Assembly: GCA_944325415.1 (NCBI GenBank)
Contig: CALUZW010000010.1
Span: forward strand, 28,509 to 92,508
From: an uncultured Bacteroidales bacterium
Lineage (GTDB): Bacteria > Bacteroidota > Bacteroidia > Bacteroidales > UBA11471
DNA: 64,000 bases
Direction of reading: 5' to 3'
In this document: one piece after another, positions 1-7,355 of the stretch
Position numbering within the stretch: the stretch's first letter is position 1
Layout of the letters: each line of letters opens with the position of its first letter
Notes under the pieces: generated by a model
The model's database searches: none
What the model saw: only the letters and a program-made list of their open reading frames with translations
Told to the model about the DNA's origin: nothing
Made by a program: the position numbers and the translations under genes

Positions 1-489
1 CGTCAGAGGGCGATAGCAATAATCGGGATTGTTCTTGATAAAACGATTGACGTGATTGCGCTTGGGCTGCAACCGTTTGCCCGCAAGGCTGGCCAGGTCA
101 TCACGCAAATAGATATAGTCGGCATAGTCGCGTTCGGCCACAAAGCGGAAAGCTTCGGGCCAGACGATATTCAGGGCCGAGCGTGACTCTTCGGAGACAC
201 CCAACAGACACAACGTATGCCCCAGTGAAGCGGCATCGTCGACCAGCCAGGCAATACTTTCACGCAACGGCAGGGAGCCTTGCGGCATCATGTAGGCCGG
301 ACGACCGCCATCGATATAAAACCTGACGAAGAGGGTGTCTTCGACAACGGCATACTCAGTGCGGTAAAGAAACTGCCAACTGTACATGTTGGCAAACGAG
401 AAATCGCAGTTGCGGTAAGCACCGACTCGGGTATACCGTATGATGTCGGCCTGCGCATCGAGGGTTATGGGGCGAAAAAGTATCTTCAT
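1..489 (-). CDS. DUF2156 family protein, 3' end cut by window edge
   Basis: An open frame runs from an ATG at 489 to the left edge without a stop, giving the first 163 residues. It begins MKILFRPITLDAQ and has the aromatic-rich N-terminus (YRNCDFSFANMYSW, later GKRLQPKRNHVNRF) that I associate with DUF2156, the GNAT-like fold also found at the C-terminus of phosphatidylglycerol lysyltransferases. In Bacteroidetes these are usually stand-alone soluble proteins of about 300 residues, often annotated only as hypothetical. The substrate is unknown. The KxxRNHVNRF stretch is the most characteristic part visible. No promoter box was obvious upstream. The family call is fairly safe, the function is not. 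Confidence 0.7.
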   Translation of the reverse strand, partial: MKILFRPITLDAQADIIRYTRVGAYRNCDFSFANMYSWQFLYRTEYAVVEDTLFVRFYIDGGRPAYMMPQGSLPLRESIAWLVDDAASLGHTLCLLGVSEESRSALNIVWPEAFRFVAERDYADYIYLRDDLASLAGKRLQPKRNHVNRFIKNNPDYCYRPLT

Positions 490-565
490 CTTACTACAAG
501 AACAAACACGAAGATACAAGGTTTTTTCATCTTTTTTCTTGTCTGCCCCGATTTTCTCTGAAACA

Positions 566-597
566 AAAAGGTTGCGCCATTAGTGGCGCAACCTTTT
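566..597. terminator. Rho-independent terminator hairpin
   Basis: A perfect 14-bp stem (566-579 with 584-597) has a 4-nt loop and is bounded by A and T tracts. It lies just past the stop of the inositol-phosphate synthase gene (620, minus strand) and most likely ends that transcript. Confidence 0.8.
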
Positions 598-619
598 GCA
601 ATATTCGGGAGAAATATTT

Positions 620-1927
620 TTAATCGATTTCTTCGTCGGCTTCGTAACCACCCATTTCGCGGAGAGCGTTTTTGAGCATGACATATTGTTGGAAAAGGTG
701 ATTGACAGGTACTTCACCCTTGGTATAGTCGTGCATGGGGCTTTTGAGGAAGAAGCTCAGGAAGCGCTGTATGCCGTAACGTCCGGCACGGGCTGCCAAG
801 TCGCTCAACAGCACGAGGTCGAGGCAGAGAGGTGCGGCCAAAATAGAGTCGCGGCAGAGGAAATCGATTTTAATCTGCATGGGATAACCCATCCAGCCGA
901 AGATGTCGATATTGTCCCAACCCTCTTTGTTGTCGTTGCGCGGGGGATAATAGTTGATGCGCACCTTGTGATAGTAATCGGTATAGAGGTCGGGTTGATT
1001 TTCGGGAACGAGAATCGATTCGAGAGTCGAGAGCTTGCTCACCTCTTTGGTGTGGAAGTTGGCAGGTTCGTCAAGCACAAGGCCATCGCGGTTTCCGAGA
1101 ATATTGGTCGAGAACCAGCCTGCGAGGCCAAGGCAACGGGTACCGATAATCGGAGCAAAACCCGATTTTACGAGAGTCTGTCCGGTCTTGAAATCTTTAC
1201 CGGCGATAGGTAACTTCGTCTTTTCGGCCATCTCCCACATGGCAGGAATATCGACCGTCGTGTTGGGTGCGCCCATGATGAAGGGAGCGCCCTCGGCCAA
1301 GGCTGCATAGGCATAGCACATCGAGGGAGCGATGTGTTTGCGGTCGTCGGCCTTCATGGCCTTTTCGAGGTGTTCGAGTGTGTCGTGTACCGTCTCGTCG
1401 TAGGGAACGTAAATCTCTGTCGAAGCAGCCCACAGCACAACGATACGCGAGCAGTTGTTCTCGGCCTTGAAACGGCGGATGTCTTCACGCAGTTCTTCGA
1501 CCATATCCCAACGGGTGGCACATTTCTTTACATTTTCACCATCAAGACGTTTGGCATATTCGTGGTCGAAAGCGGCTTTCATCGGAACGATTTTTTCCAA
1601 CTCGTCCTTGACCGGATTGATGTCTTTCTCTTTCAAAACTTCGGCGTTGATGGCCGATTCATAGGCATTGGCGGGATATACGTCCCACGAACCAAATACG
1701 ATATCAGACAACTGTGCCATGGGCACGATTTCGCCATAGTGAAGGTACTTTTTGTCAGCACCACGTCCTACGCGAATCTTGTCATACTGAGTCATTGACC
1801 CGACCGGTTTGGCCAATCCTTTGCGAACCATTAACACGCCCGTGATAAACGTCGTTGCCACGGCACCCAAGCCTACACACAAGACGCCCAATTTACCGTC
1901 TGCCGGTTTTACATTCATTTTTTCCAT
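620..1927 (-). CDS. ino1: myo-inositol-1-phosphate synthase (inositol-3-phosphate synthase)
   Basis: Converts glucose 6-phosphate to myo-inositol phosphate using NAD, the committed step of inositol synthesis. The 435-residue protein starts MEKMNVKPADGKLGVL, followed by the glycine-rich nucleotide-binding loop VGLGAVATT. It carries family blocks such as VLWAASTEIY, CYAYAALAEGAPFIMGAPN, GKDFKTGQT, WFSTNILGNRDG and INYYPPRNDNKEGWDNIDIFGW, so identification is strong. The open frame extends upstream to 2053, but a TAnnTTTG box at 1990-1997 lies inside that extension, so 1927 (or the ATG at 1918) is the real start. Bacteroidetes use this enzyme to make inositol lipids. The neighbouring nucleotidyltransferase/CDP-alcohol transferase operon (3656-6888) probably consumes the product. 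Confidence 0.93.
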   Translation of the reverse strand: MEKMNVKPADGKLGVLCVGLGAVATTFITGVLMVRKGLAKPVGSMTQYDKIRVGRGADKKYLHYGEIVPMAQLSDIVFGSWDVYPANAYESAINAEVLKEKDINPVKDELEKIVPMKAAFDHEYAKRLDGENVKKCATRWDMVEELREDIRRFKAENNCSRIVVLWAASTEIYVPYDETVHDTLEHLEKAMKADDRKHIAPSMCYAYAALAEGAPFIMGAPNTTVDIPAMWEMAEKTKLPIAGKDFKTGQTLVKSGFAPIIGTRCLGLAGWFSTNILGNRDGLVLDEPANFHTKEVSKLSTLESILVPENQPDLYTDYYHKVRINYYPPRNDNKEGWDNIDIFGWMGYPMQIKIDFLCRDSILAAPLCLDLVLLSDLAARAGRYGIQRFLSFFLKSPMHDYTKGEVPVNHLFQQYVMLKNALREMGGYEADEEID

Positions 1928-1989
1928 TTTCTTATAAAAAAAATACTTTTTCCTTTTCTTAATTTGGCCCTGCCAAACAGTTGTATCGG

Positions 1990-1997
1990 CAAAGATA
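1990..1997 (-). promoter_or_regulatory. -7 box TATCTTTG for inositol-phosphate synthase gene
   Basis: Exact match to the Bacteroidetes TAnnTTTG element on the minus strand, about 60 nt before the chosen start codon. No convincing -33 TTTG was seen at 19-21 nt. Confidence 0.55.
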
Positions 1998-2167
1998 ACT
2001 CTTTTTTCATAAAAAAACAGTTTTGCCAATTTCTTTTCTCCTTTATATATCAATTATAAATTTTATTACGATAAAATGAGCAGCCGTAGCGACAAAACGA
2101 CCAACACATCTTCTATGCGTCTCACATAAAAGACTCTCAGTTATCAAATTAAAATCAAGAATAAAAA

Positions 2168-3445
2168 CTACCTCGACCGCTTACCCAAGCACACCCCGAC
2201 GTTGAGGGTCATACAATCGGCTTTGGTCAAGTGAGCCTTGATCTGATAACCAACATAGAGCCATTCCAGCCCCGGAATGTAGAAGCGCAGCCCGACTGTC
2301 TCGTAATAGGGCTTTTCCTTCTCTACGGGAACATAACGGTACTGCTCTTTGTCGAAATGCTCCGACTCCTCTCCCATCTGGCGAAACAAATAATATCCTA
2401 CACTGAAATAGAGAGAGAAGTGCTTGTAAAATACCTCATGGCGCAATGATATACCCAGCGAGTGCGGATTATACAGCAGCCCATCCATATGCTTCTCGGC
2501 ATCAACTTGTTTCAACCGTTCGACATATGGCATATACATATAATCGATACCGATACCCGAAGCATACTTCAACCGGTAACGCAACATGGGCGCCACAGAA
2601 ACCGACAAGGCCGAATATACAGGATAATCGGCCGTCCGATACCGGGCATCTTGCGGCGGGAGCATATAGTAATAGAGAAACCATTCGTCAATCAGAGTCT
2701 TAGCGACCCATCCCACCGAGATATCGCAATAAAGTTTTTTCTCATAAACCCTTTTCGACTTATACAACACGGGCAGGGAGGCACCTGCGTCGGCCGGATA
2801 ATAACGCACCCCAGCCGAGAGCCCCACCGTGTTGGCACCTTTATTGGGGCGATCCAGTGACCCGTTTGAAAAATGTTTGAACTCCGTCTCGACATAGACT
2901 TCCCACGAAGTCGCCACCCGCAACCGGGCTTGCAAGCCAAAGCCGAAATATATCGACAGTGGCGAGCCAATGATCTCATTGTCGACATTATCGACCGGAT
3001 TATAGGGTCGGGTGGAGAAACCGATGCCGTTCTCGAAGGAATAGGCCAGCGTGAAACGCGATGCACGCACCACGTCGCGCTTGAATGCCGCATAGGCCGC
3101 CACCATATACCCAAGCCCCGAATCATAAGGTGCATGCCGGTTGTCCATATGCAAACGCACGCGGCTATAATCGAGCAGCATCAATCCGCCTTCTAGCGTG
3201 GGATAGCCGAATGCTTCATCGTACAGGCTGCTATCGGATGGCAACGCCCGATAAGCGCCATATATACTATATACCGAGCCATAAGGCGATTTTATCAAAT
3301 CCCGCGCATATTTATCGAGACCCAAAAGATAAGTCCATCCGGCTGTTGCACCGAACGACGCCCGTTGCATTTTTGCCGCTTTGTCGCTGGCACAGATACC
3401 TTGGACAAGCAAACATATTCCGATAATTACGGCACCAGCCCTCAT
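2168..3445 (-). CDS. PagL-like acyloxyacyl hydrolase / outer membrane lipid A deacylase family
   Basis: A 425-residue protein with an N-terminal signal peptide (MRAGAVIIGICLLVQGICAS) and alternating aromatic/hydrophobic strands typical of an outer membrane barrel. Residues around 200 read EFKHFSNGSLDRPNKGAN, the H-x-S-N signature of the PagL/acyloxyacyl hydrolase family, in which the His and Ser are catalytic. Proteobacterial PagL is about 170 residues. The longer form resembles other Bacteroidetes members. It probably removes an acyl chain from lipid A or another outer membrane lipid. The ATG at 3445 is preceded by GGAGGGAGGTGAGT, an unusually good Shine-Dalgarno site for this phylum, so it is preferred over the GTG at 3451. 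The gene lies between the inositol synthase and the divergent lipid head-group operon. Confidence 0.75.
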   Translation of the reverse strand: MRAGAVIIGICLLVQGICASDKAAKMQRASFGATAGWTYLLGLDKYARDLIKSPYGSVYSIYGAYRALPSDSSLYDEAFGYPTLEGGLMLLDYSRVRLHMDNRHAPYDSGLGYMVAAYAAFKRDVVRASRFTLAYSFENGIGFSTRPYNPVDNVDNEIIGSPLSIYFGFGLQARLRVATSWEVYVETEFKHFSNGSLDRPNKGANTVGLSAGVRYYPADAGASLPVLYKSKRVYEKKLYCDISVGWVAKTLIDEWFLYYYMLPPQDARYRTADYPVYSALSVSVAPMLRYRLKYASGIGIDYMYMPYVERLKQVDAEKHMDGLLYNPHSLGISLRHEVFYKHFSLYFSVGYYLFRQMGEESEHFDKEQYRYVPVEKEKPYYETVGLRFYIPGLEWLYVGYQIKAHLTKADCMTLNVGVCLGKRSR

Positions 3446-3577
3446 ACTCACCTCCCTCCGGGTTGACAGAAGTCAGATTAGATTTCCAAAAATAATTGAT
3501 TCTTGGAATGTTCCGCATTTTTCCCCACCGAAATTGCCCTATTAATCTTTTTTTATTCGTAATTCCACAAATTTGCG

Positions 3578-3585
3578 TAATTTTG
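3578..3585 (+). promoter_or_regulatory. -7 box TAATTTTG upstream of the nucleotidyltransferase operon
   Basis: Matches TAnnTTTG and lies 70 nt before the first ATG of the 3656-6888 operon. No clear -33 element, so confidence is moderate. Confidence 0.45.
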
Positions 3586-3655
3586 TCCATGTACAATTTA
3601 ACGAAACCGAAACATACTTTCCTCAAACAAGGTCTACTTCCAAACGTATATAACC

Positions 3656-4372
3656 ATGGAATATGCCATTATCGCCGCCGGCGAAGGTTCCCGGCTTGCC
3701 CGGGAGGGTGTCCCTCAGCCCAAACCGCTCGTTCCGGTGAACGGAGAACCGCTCATAGACAGGCTTTGCCGCATCTTCATGCAGAACGATGCCTCCCGCA
3801 TACACATCATCACCCATAACCGGCTCCCGGAGGTACAATGCCATATCGAAAAGCTGCAACAACGCTATCCCATACGCCTCATCGTCAAAAATACGCCGAG
3901 TTCGATGCACAGTTTTTATGAGCTGGCGGCGGGCATCACGGCCGAACGGTTCTGCCTCACGACGGTCGACACCCTGTTTGACGAACAGGAGTTTGCCCAC
4001 TATATCGAGGCTTTTCAACAAGCCGACGCAACCGACGCCTATATGGCCGTGACCGATTTTGTCGACGACGAAAAGCCCCTTTACATAGAGACCGACGACG
4101 CCCTGCACATACGCGCATTCTGCGATGAGCCCACGGCTCAAAGCCGCTATGTCTCCGGCGGCATCTACGCGTTTACACAGGCGGTGATTCCGGTCTTGAA
4201 ACACGGCATCGAATCGGGCATGTCGCGTATGCGCAACTTCCAGCGTTCGCTCCTGACCGCCGGCCTGAGCGTCGATGCACACTCGTTTTCCTGCATCGTC
4301 GACATCGACCACGCGGCCGACATTGCCAAAGCCGAAACCTTTATTCTCACCCACAAACGCCCACTGCCATGA
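3656..4372 (+). CDS. NTP-transferase family sugar/inositol-phosphate nucleotidyltransferase
   Basis: 238 residues. The N-terminus AIIAAGEGSRLA is the GxGxR nucleotide-binding signature, followed by PKPLVPV with the conserved lysine. An Asp in TTVDTLF and another in VDIDHAADI fit the metal-binding positions of nucleotidyltransferases, so the enzyme looks catalytically complete. The gene is first in an operon whose next members overlap (ATGA at 4369-4372) and include a CDP-alcohol phosphotransferase. A synthase for myo-inositol phosphate lies 1.7 kb away. By analogy to IPCT/DIPPS enzymes of hyperthermophiles, which activate inositol phosphate with CTP, I infer an inositol-phosphate cytidylyltransferase. 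Other phosphorylated alcohols remain possible. The family is certain, the substrate is inferred. Confidence 0.8.
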   Translation: MEYAIIAAGEGSRLAREGVPQPKPLVPVNGEPLIDRLCRIFMQNDASRIHIITHNRLPEVQCHIEKLQQRYPIRLIVKNTPSSMHSFYELAAGITAERFCLTTVDTLFDEQEFAHYIEAFQQADATDAYMAVTDFVDDEKPLYIETDDALHIRAFCDEPTAQSRYVSGGIYAFTQAVIPVLKHGIESGMSRMRNFQRSLLTAGLSVDAHSFSCIVDIDHAADIAKAETFILTHKRPLP

Positions 4373-5223
4373 ATCGCATCTGTGCCGGCATAAGTCGGGC
4401 CAGCCGTTTCTCGCCCAACCGGGAAAGCAACGACAACGCCGTATTTTCACAAGTGGCCGAATACCTGAGAGAGAACGGGTGGGACGTGCGTCTATACTCC
4501 GAAGCGGAATTTATAGACCAGACGCAGGACGAACAATACATCTTCCACATGGCGCGTGAGGAGTCTACCATCGACCGGCTTGAAAAGTTGGAGCAGGCCT
4601 GTGCCGTTGTTGTCAACCCGGCCCGAAGCATCAAAAACTGCCGCCGCGACATTCTCACCAGCCTTCTGTTGGAGGGTGGCATACCCTACCCCCGCAGTTT
4701 CACCGCCGAGACATCATGCGCCATCGAAGAGCTGATGCAAAAAAACGGCATGAGTGCCTGCTGGCTAAAAAGGGCCGACATGCACACCCTCCACCCCGAT
4801 GACGTATGTTTTGCCCCGACCACAGATATTGCCCGAAAACATTGGACCGCTTTCGCCATGCGAGGCATAGAACGGGTAGTCGTAAACGAGCATCTGTCGG
4901 GCGACCTGATAAAATTCTACGGCGTTACAGACGAGCCCTTTTTCTTCTGGTGCTATCCACGGCAGGGTGGGTGCGACAAATTCGGGCACGAACGCATCAA
5001 CGGGGCTCCCGCCCAATATACATTCAAAGAAACCGATTTGCAAGACCTCTGCATCCAGGCTGCCCGCCAACTGGGAGTGTGTATCTATGGGGGCGATGCC
5101 ATCGTATCGCCCGACGGGTCGATACACATCATCGACCTTAACGACTGGCCCAGCTTCTCGCCCTGCCTGCACGAAGCAGTAACACACATCGGTAGAGCCA
5201 TCATCAAAAAATTCAACCGCTAA
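4369..5223 (+). CDS. ATP-grasp enzyme of the lipid head-group operon
   Basis: 284 residues, overlapping the preceding gene by 4 nt. The C-terminal half has the ATP-grasp metal-binding signature: GGDAIVSPDGSIHIIDLND followed by WPSF, i.e. D-x-N-x-x-P in the last strand. RimK-type ligases normally have E-x-N-x-x-P-G there, whereas inositol 1,3,4-trisphosphate 5/6-kinases have D-x-N-x-x-P-G. Lys residues near 104 and 150 could contact ATP. The enzyme should therefore form a phosphate or carboxylate bond using ATP. An inositol-phosphate kinase or an amino-acid ligase decorating the head group are both plausible. I do not recognise an exact ortholog. Its fixed position between a nucleotidyltransferase and a CDP-alcohol transferase argues for a role in the same pathway. 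Confidence 0.7.
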   Translation: MNRICAGISRASRFSPNRESNDNAVFSQVAEYLRENGWDVRLYSEAEFIDQTQDEQYIFHMAREESTIDRLEKLEQACAVVVNPARSIKNCRRDILTSLLLEGGIPYPRSFTAETSCAIEELMQKNGMSACWLKRADMHTLHPDDVCFAPTTDIARKHWTAFAMRGIERVVVNEHLSGDLIKFYGVTDEPFFFWCYPRQGGCDKFGHERINGAPAQYTFKETDLQDLCIQAARQLGVCIYGGDAIVSPDGSIHIIDLNDWPSFSPCLHEAVTHIGRAIIKKFNR

Positions 5224-5224
5224 T

Positions 5225-6178
5225 ATGTCTACACAATCTTCAAACGCCCCAGCCTCACCGGGGAAGCGCCCCACCCTAGCATCGACCCTAAAATCGCGCG
5301 ATACCGAAGAGACATTCGACCTTATCTTCTACCGGCCCATCGGCTATGTATGGGCCTTGCTCTGCCGACGGCTCGGCATCGTACCCAATGCGGTCACCTT
5401 CGTGGCAATCGTCGTGGGCACGACAGGCGGCATACTCTTTGCCGAAGGGTCGCTCACCTGCACTCTGTGGGCCATCGGACTGCTTGTCTTTGCCAACTCT
5501 CTCGACAGTGCCGACGGTCAGCTGGCCCGCATGACAGGCCAATATTCGCGACTGGGACGCTTTCTCGACGGCATGTGCGGCGACATCTGGTTTGTCGCCA
5601 TATATGTGTCAGTAGCCTATCGGCTGTCGCTGCAAGAGGGGTGGAGCCTCTATGCCTGGCCACTGGGCGCCGTAGCGGGATTCTTCCACGTGAAGCAAGC
5701 TGCCCTGGCCGACTACTACCGCAACTTCCACCTCTTCATCTTGAAAGGTAAGCAACAGAGCGAATGGGACAATTCGGCACAACTCGCCGACATCTACCGC
5801 CGCACGCCCTGGTTTCCCAATCTCTTTGCCAAACTGTCGGCACTCTTCTACTGGGGTTACACCCGCCAACAGGAGCTATCCACTCCCGCATTGCAACAAC
5901 TGCGGCAACAGCTCGACACCCAATACGGCGATGAATGGCCCACTTCTCTGCGCGAAGAGTTCCGGCTCAAAAGCAAGCCGTTGATGAAATACACCAACAT
6001 ACTCACATTCAACACCCGGGTCTTTGTGCTCTTTGCCGTCATGCTGCTCGGAGAGCCTCTCTACTACTTTCTTTTCGAACTCACGGTCATGAATCTCATA
6101 TTCCTGTATATGAACCGGCGGCATGAACACATCTGCCGGCAGTTTATCCAATCAGCCGGAAAGGAGGCATCGCTATGA
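5225..6178 (+). CDS. CDP-alcohol phosphatidyltransferase family membrane enzyme
   Basis: 317 residues with several hydrophobic segments (about residues 42-65, 70-90, 118-150 and 255-285). The catalytic signature is at about residues 98-120: DSADGQLARMTGQYSRLG, then RFLDGMCGD. This gives D-x2-D-G-x2-A-R-x8-G-x3-D. The final Asp lies five residues after the third, not four as in the classical motif. Members move a phospho-alcohol from a CDP-alcohol to a hydroxyl acceptor inside the membrane. Coupled to the nucleotidyltransferase upstream, the likely reaction is CDP-inositol plus diacylglycerol or ceramide giving an inositol lipid. It starts 1 nt after the ATP-grasp stop codon, indicating translational coupling. 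Confidence 0.82.
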   Translation: MSTQSSNAPASPGKRPTLASTLKSRDTEETFDLIFYRPIGYVWALLCRRLGIVPNAVTFVAIVVGTTGGILFAEGSLTCTLWAIGLLVFANSLDSADGQLARMTGQYSRLGRFLDGMCGDIWFVAIYVSVAYRLSLQEGWSLYAWPLGAVAGFFHVKQAALADYYRNFHLFILKGKQQSEWDNSAQLADIYRRTPWFPNLFAKLSALFYWGYTRQQELSTPALQQLRQQLDTQYGDEWPTSLREEFRLKSKPLMKYTNILTFNTRVFVLFAVMLLGEPLYYFLFELTVMNLIFLYMNRRHEHICRQFIQSAGKEASL

Positions 6179-6888
6179 TTCCACCGGTAAAAGGTTTGCT
6201 CTTCGACTTCGGCGGCACTCTCGACACCAACGGCACCCACTGGGGCATCGTATTGCAGGAGGCCTATCGGAAAGCCGGTTTCGTCATCGACGAAAAATCA
6301 TTCAGAGAAATGTATGTACAAGGCGAACGGCAACTGGCAGCACAGCCTGTCATCGCCCCCAAAGATACTTTCGACCTCGTGTTGCAGAAGAAGCTGGCCC
6401 TTGAACGCAACTACGGCGTGGAGCACGGCCTGCTTCCCGACACCTCCGAGACCGATCGCCGACTGGCCCTCATCGCAGAGATGTGCTACACACTCGCCCT
6501 CCAAAACACGGCGAGAATACACCCTCTGCTGACAAAACTGAAAGAGAAATATGCGATTGCACTGGTGTCGAACTTCTACGGCAACCTACCGGCCGTACTC
6601 GACGATTTCGGGCTGAACGACTGCTTCGAGACGGTTGTCGAATCGGCCCGCGCCGGGGTGCGCAAACCCGACCCGGCCATTTTCGGACTGGCCCTGAAAG
6701 CCCTGCATCTCCCCGCCGAAGCGTGTGCCGTCGTGGGAGACAGTTACAAAAACGACATCGCCCCCGCCCGTGCCCTGGGCATAAACACCATCTGGCTCAA
6801 AGGCCGCGGCTGGGAACCCGACGATGATAACCGGCCAGTCGGCAGCATCATTACCGACCTGACCGAACTGGCCTCGTTATTAGCATAA
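6175..6888 (+). CDS. HAD-superfamily hydrolase
   Basis: 237 residues, overlapping the CDP-alcohol transferase by 4 nt. Motif I reads LLFDFGGTLDT, so the nucleophile Asp is present but the usual second Asp (DxDxT) is Gly, a variant seen in some HAD enzymes. Motif II is LVSNF, motif III is near RKPDP, and motif IV is VGDSYKND. The cap between motifs I and II is helical, as in subfamily IA phosphatases. As the last gene of the operon it could dephosphorylate an inositol- or lipid-phosphate intermediate, but no substrate can be read from sequence. The DFGGT variant leaves open reduced or different chemistry. Confidence 0.8.
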   Translation: MIPPVKGLLFDFGGTLDTNGTHWGIVLQEAYRKAGFVIDEKSFREMYVQGERQLAAQPVIAPKDTFDLVLQKKLALERNYGVEHGLLPDTSETDRRLALIAEMCYTLALQNTARIHPLLTKLKEKYAIALVSNFYGNLPAVLDDFGLNDCFETVVESARAGVRKPDPAIFGLALKALHLPAEACAVVGDSYKNDIAPARALGINTIWLKGRGWEPDDDNRPVGSIITDLTELASLLA

Positions 6889-6900
6889 GAGAAAACACAA

Positions 6901-6932
6901 AAAAGGGAATACAATCACTTGCATTCCCTTTT
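6901..6932. terminator. Bidirectional terminator hairpin between HAD gene and tRNA-Arg
   Basis: A 10-bp stem (6901-6910 with 6923-6932), extendable by an inner CAA/TTG pairing, is flanked by A and T runs. It can end the plus-strand lipid operon and the minus-strand tRNA transcript. Confidence 0.75.
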
Positions 6933-6936
6933 CATG

Positions 6937-7010
6937 TGATCGAGGAGGGATTCGAACCCTCGACCCACAGCTTAGAAGGCTGTTGCTCTATCCAGCTGAG
7001 CTACCCGACC
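6937..7010 (-). tRNA. tRNA-Arg (anticodon TCT)
   Basis: The 74-nt minus-strand sequence folds as a full cloverleaf. The acceptor stem is GGTCGGG paired with CTCGATC (two G-U pairs). The D arm is GCTC-AGCTGGATA-GAGC. The anticodon stem ACAGC/GCTGT closes the loop CTTCTAA, and the T arm is GAGGG-TTCGAAT-CCCTC. The anticodon is TCT, reading AGA/AGG. The 3' CCA is not encoded. Confidence 0.95.
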
Positions 7011-7242
7011 AGACCACCTTATACCGAATATGGTATTCGGAAAAAGCGTTGCAAAGGTAACTGTTTATATTGTAAACACCAAATCTGCACCCGTTTTTTT
7101 GTCATTGCCGACCACAAAGAGACCACATCCAAGAAGAACACCCCGGCATCACAGCCTCCCCATACGGGCCGCAGCGACAGCAAACAAGGGCTCTGCCAGA
7201 CATTTAAAATAAAGAAAATACCCGACAATCCTGTTCAGGATG

Positions 7243-7272
7243 TTGGAAATACAAAAAAAATGCCTACCTTTG
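7243..7272 (+). promoter_or_regulatory. Promoter of rplY
   Basis: TTG at 7243-7245 and TACCTTTG at 7265-7272 with a 19-nt spacer fit the Bacteroidetes -33/-7 consensus. The 345-nt gap 7011-7355 holds only this promoter and a leader hairpin. Confidence 0.7.
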
Positions 7273-7303
7273 CGCTGCTTTTTTAAGTATTCCGTGCGAT
7301 GGG

Positions 7304-7330
7304 AAATTAAGAAGCTGATAATCTTAATTT
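7304..7330 (+). promoter_or_regulatory. 5' UTR hairpin of rplY
   Basis: AAATTAAGA (7304-7312) pairs perfectly with TCTTAATTT (7322-7330) around a 9-nt loop, 25 nt before the rplY start and inside the predicted leader. It could be a ribosomal protein control site or just UTR structure. Confidence 0.4.
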
Positions 7331-7355
7331 TGAGTAACACAAAAAACAAACAGAA

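Noticed and set aside
596..1213. Long plus-strand open frame opposite the inositol-phosphate synthase gene
   Set aside because: It is the complement of a strongly conserved enzyme. GC-rich coding sequence here often leaves long antisense frames.
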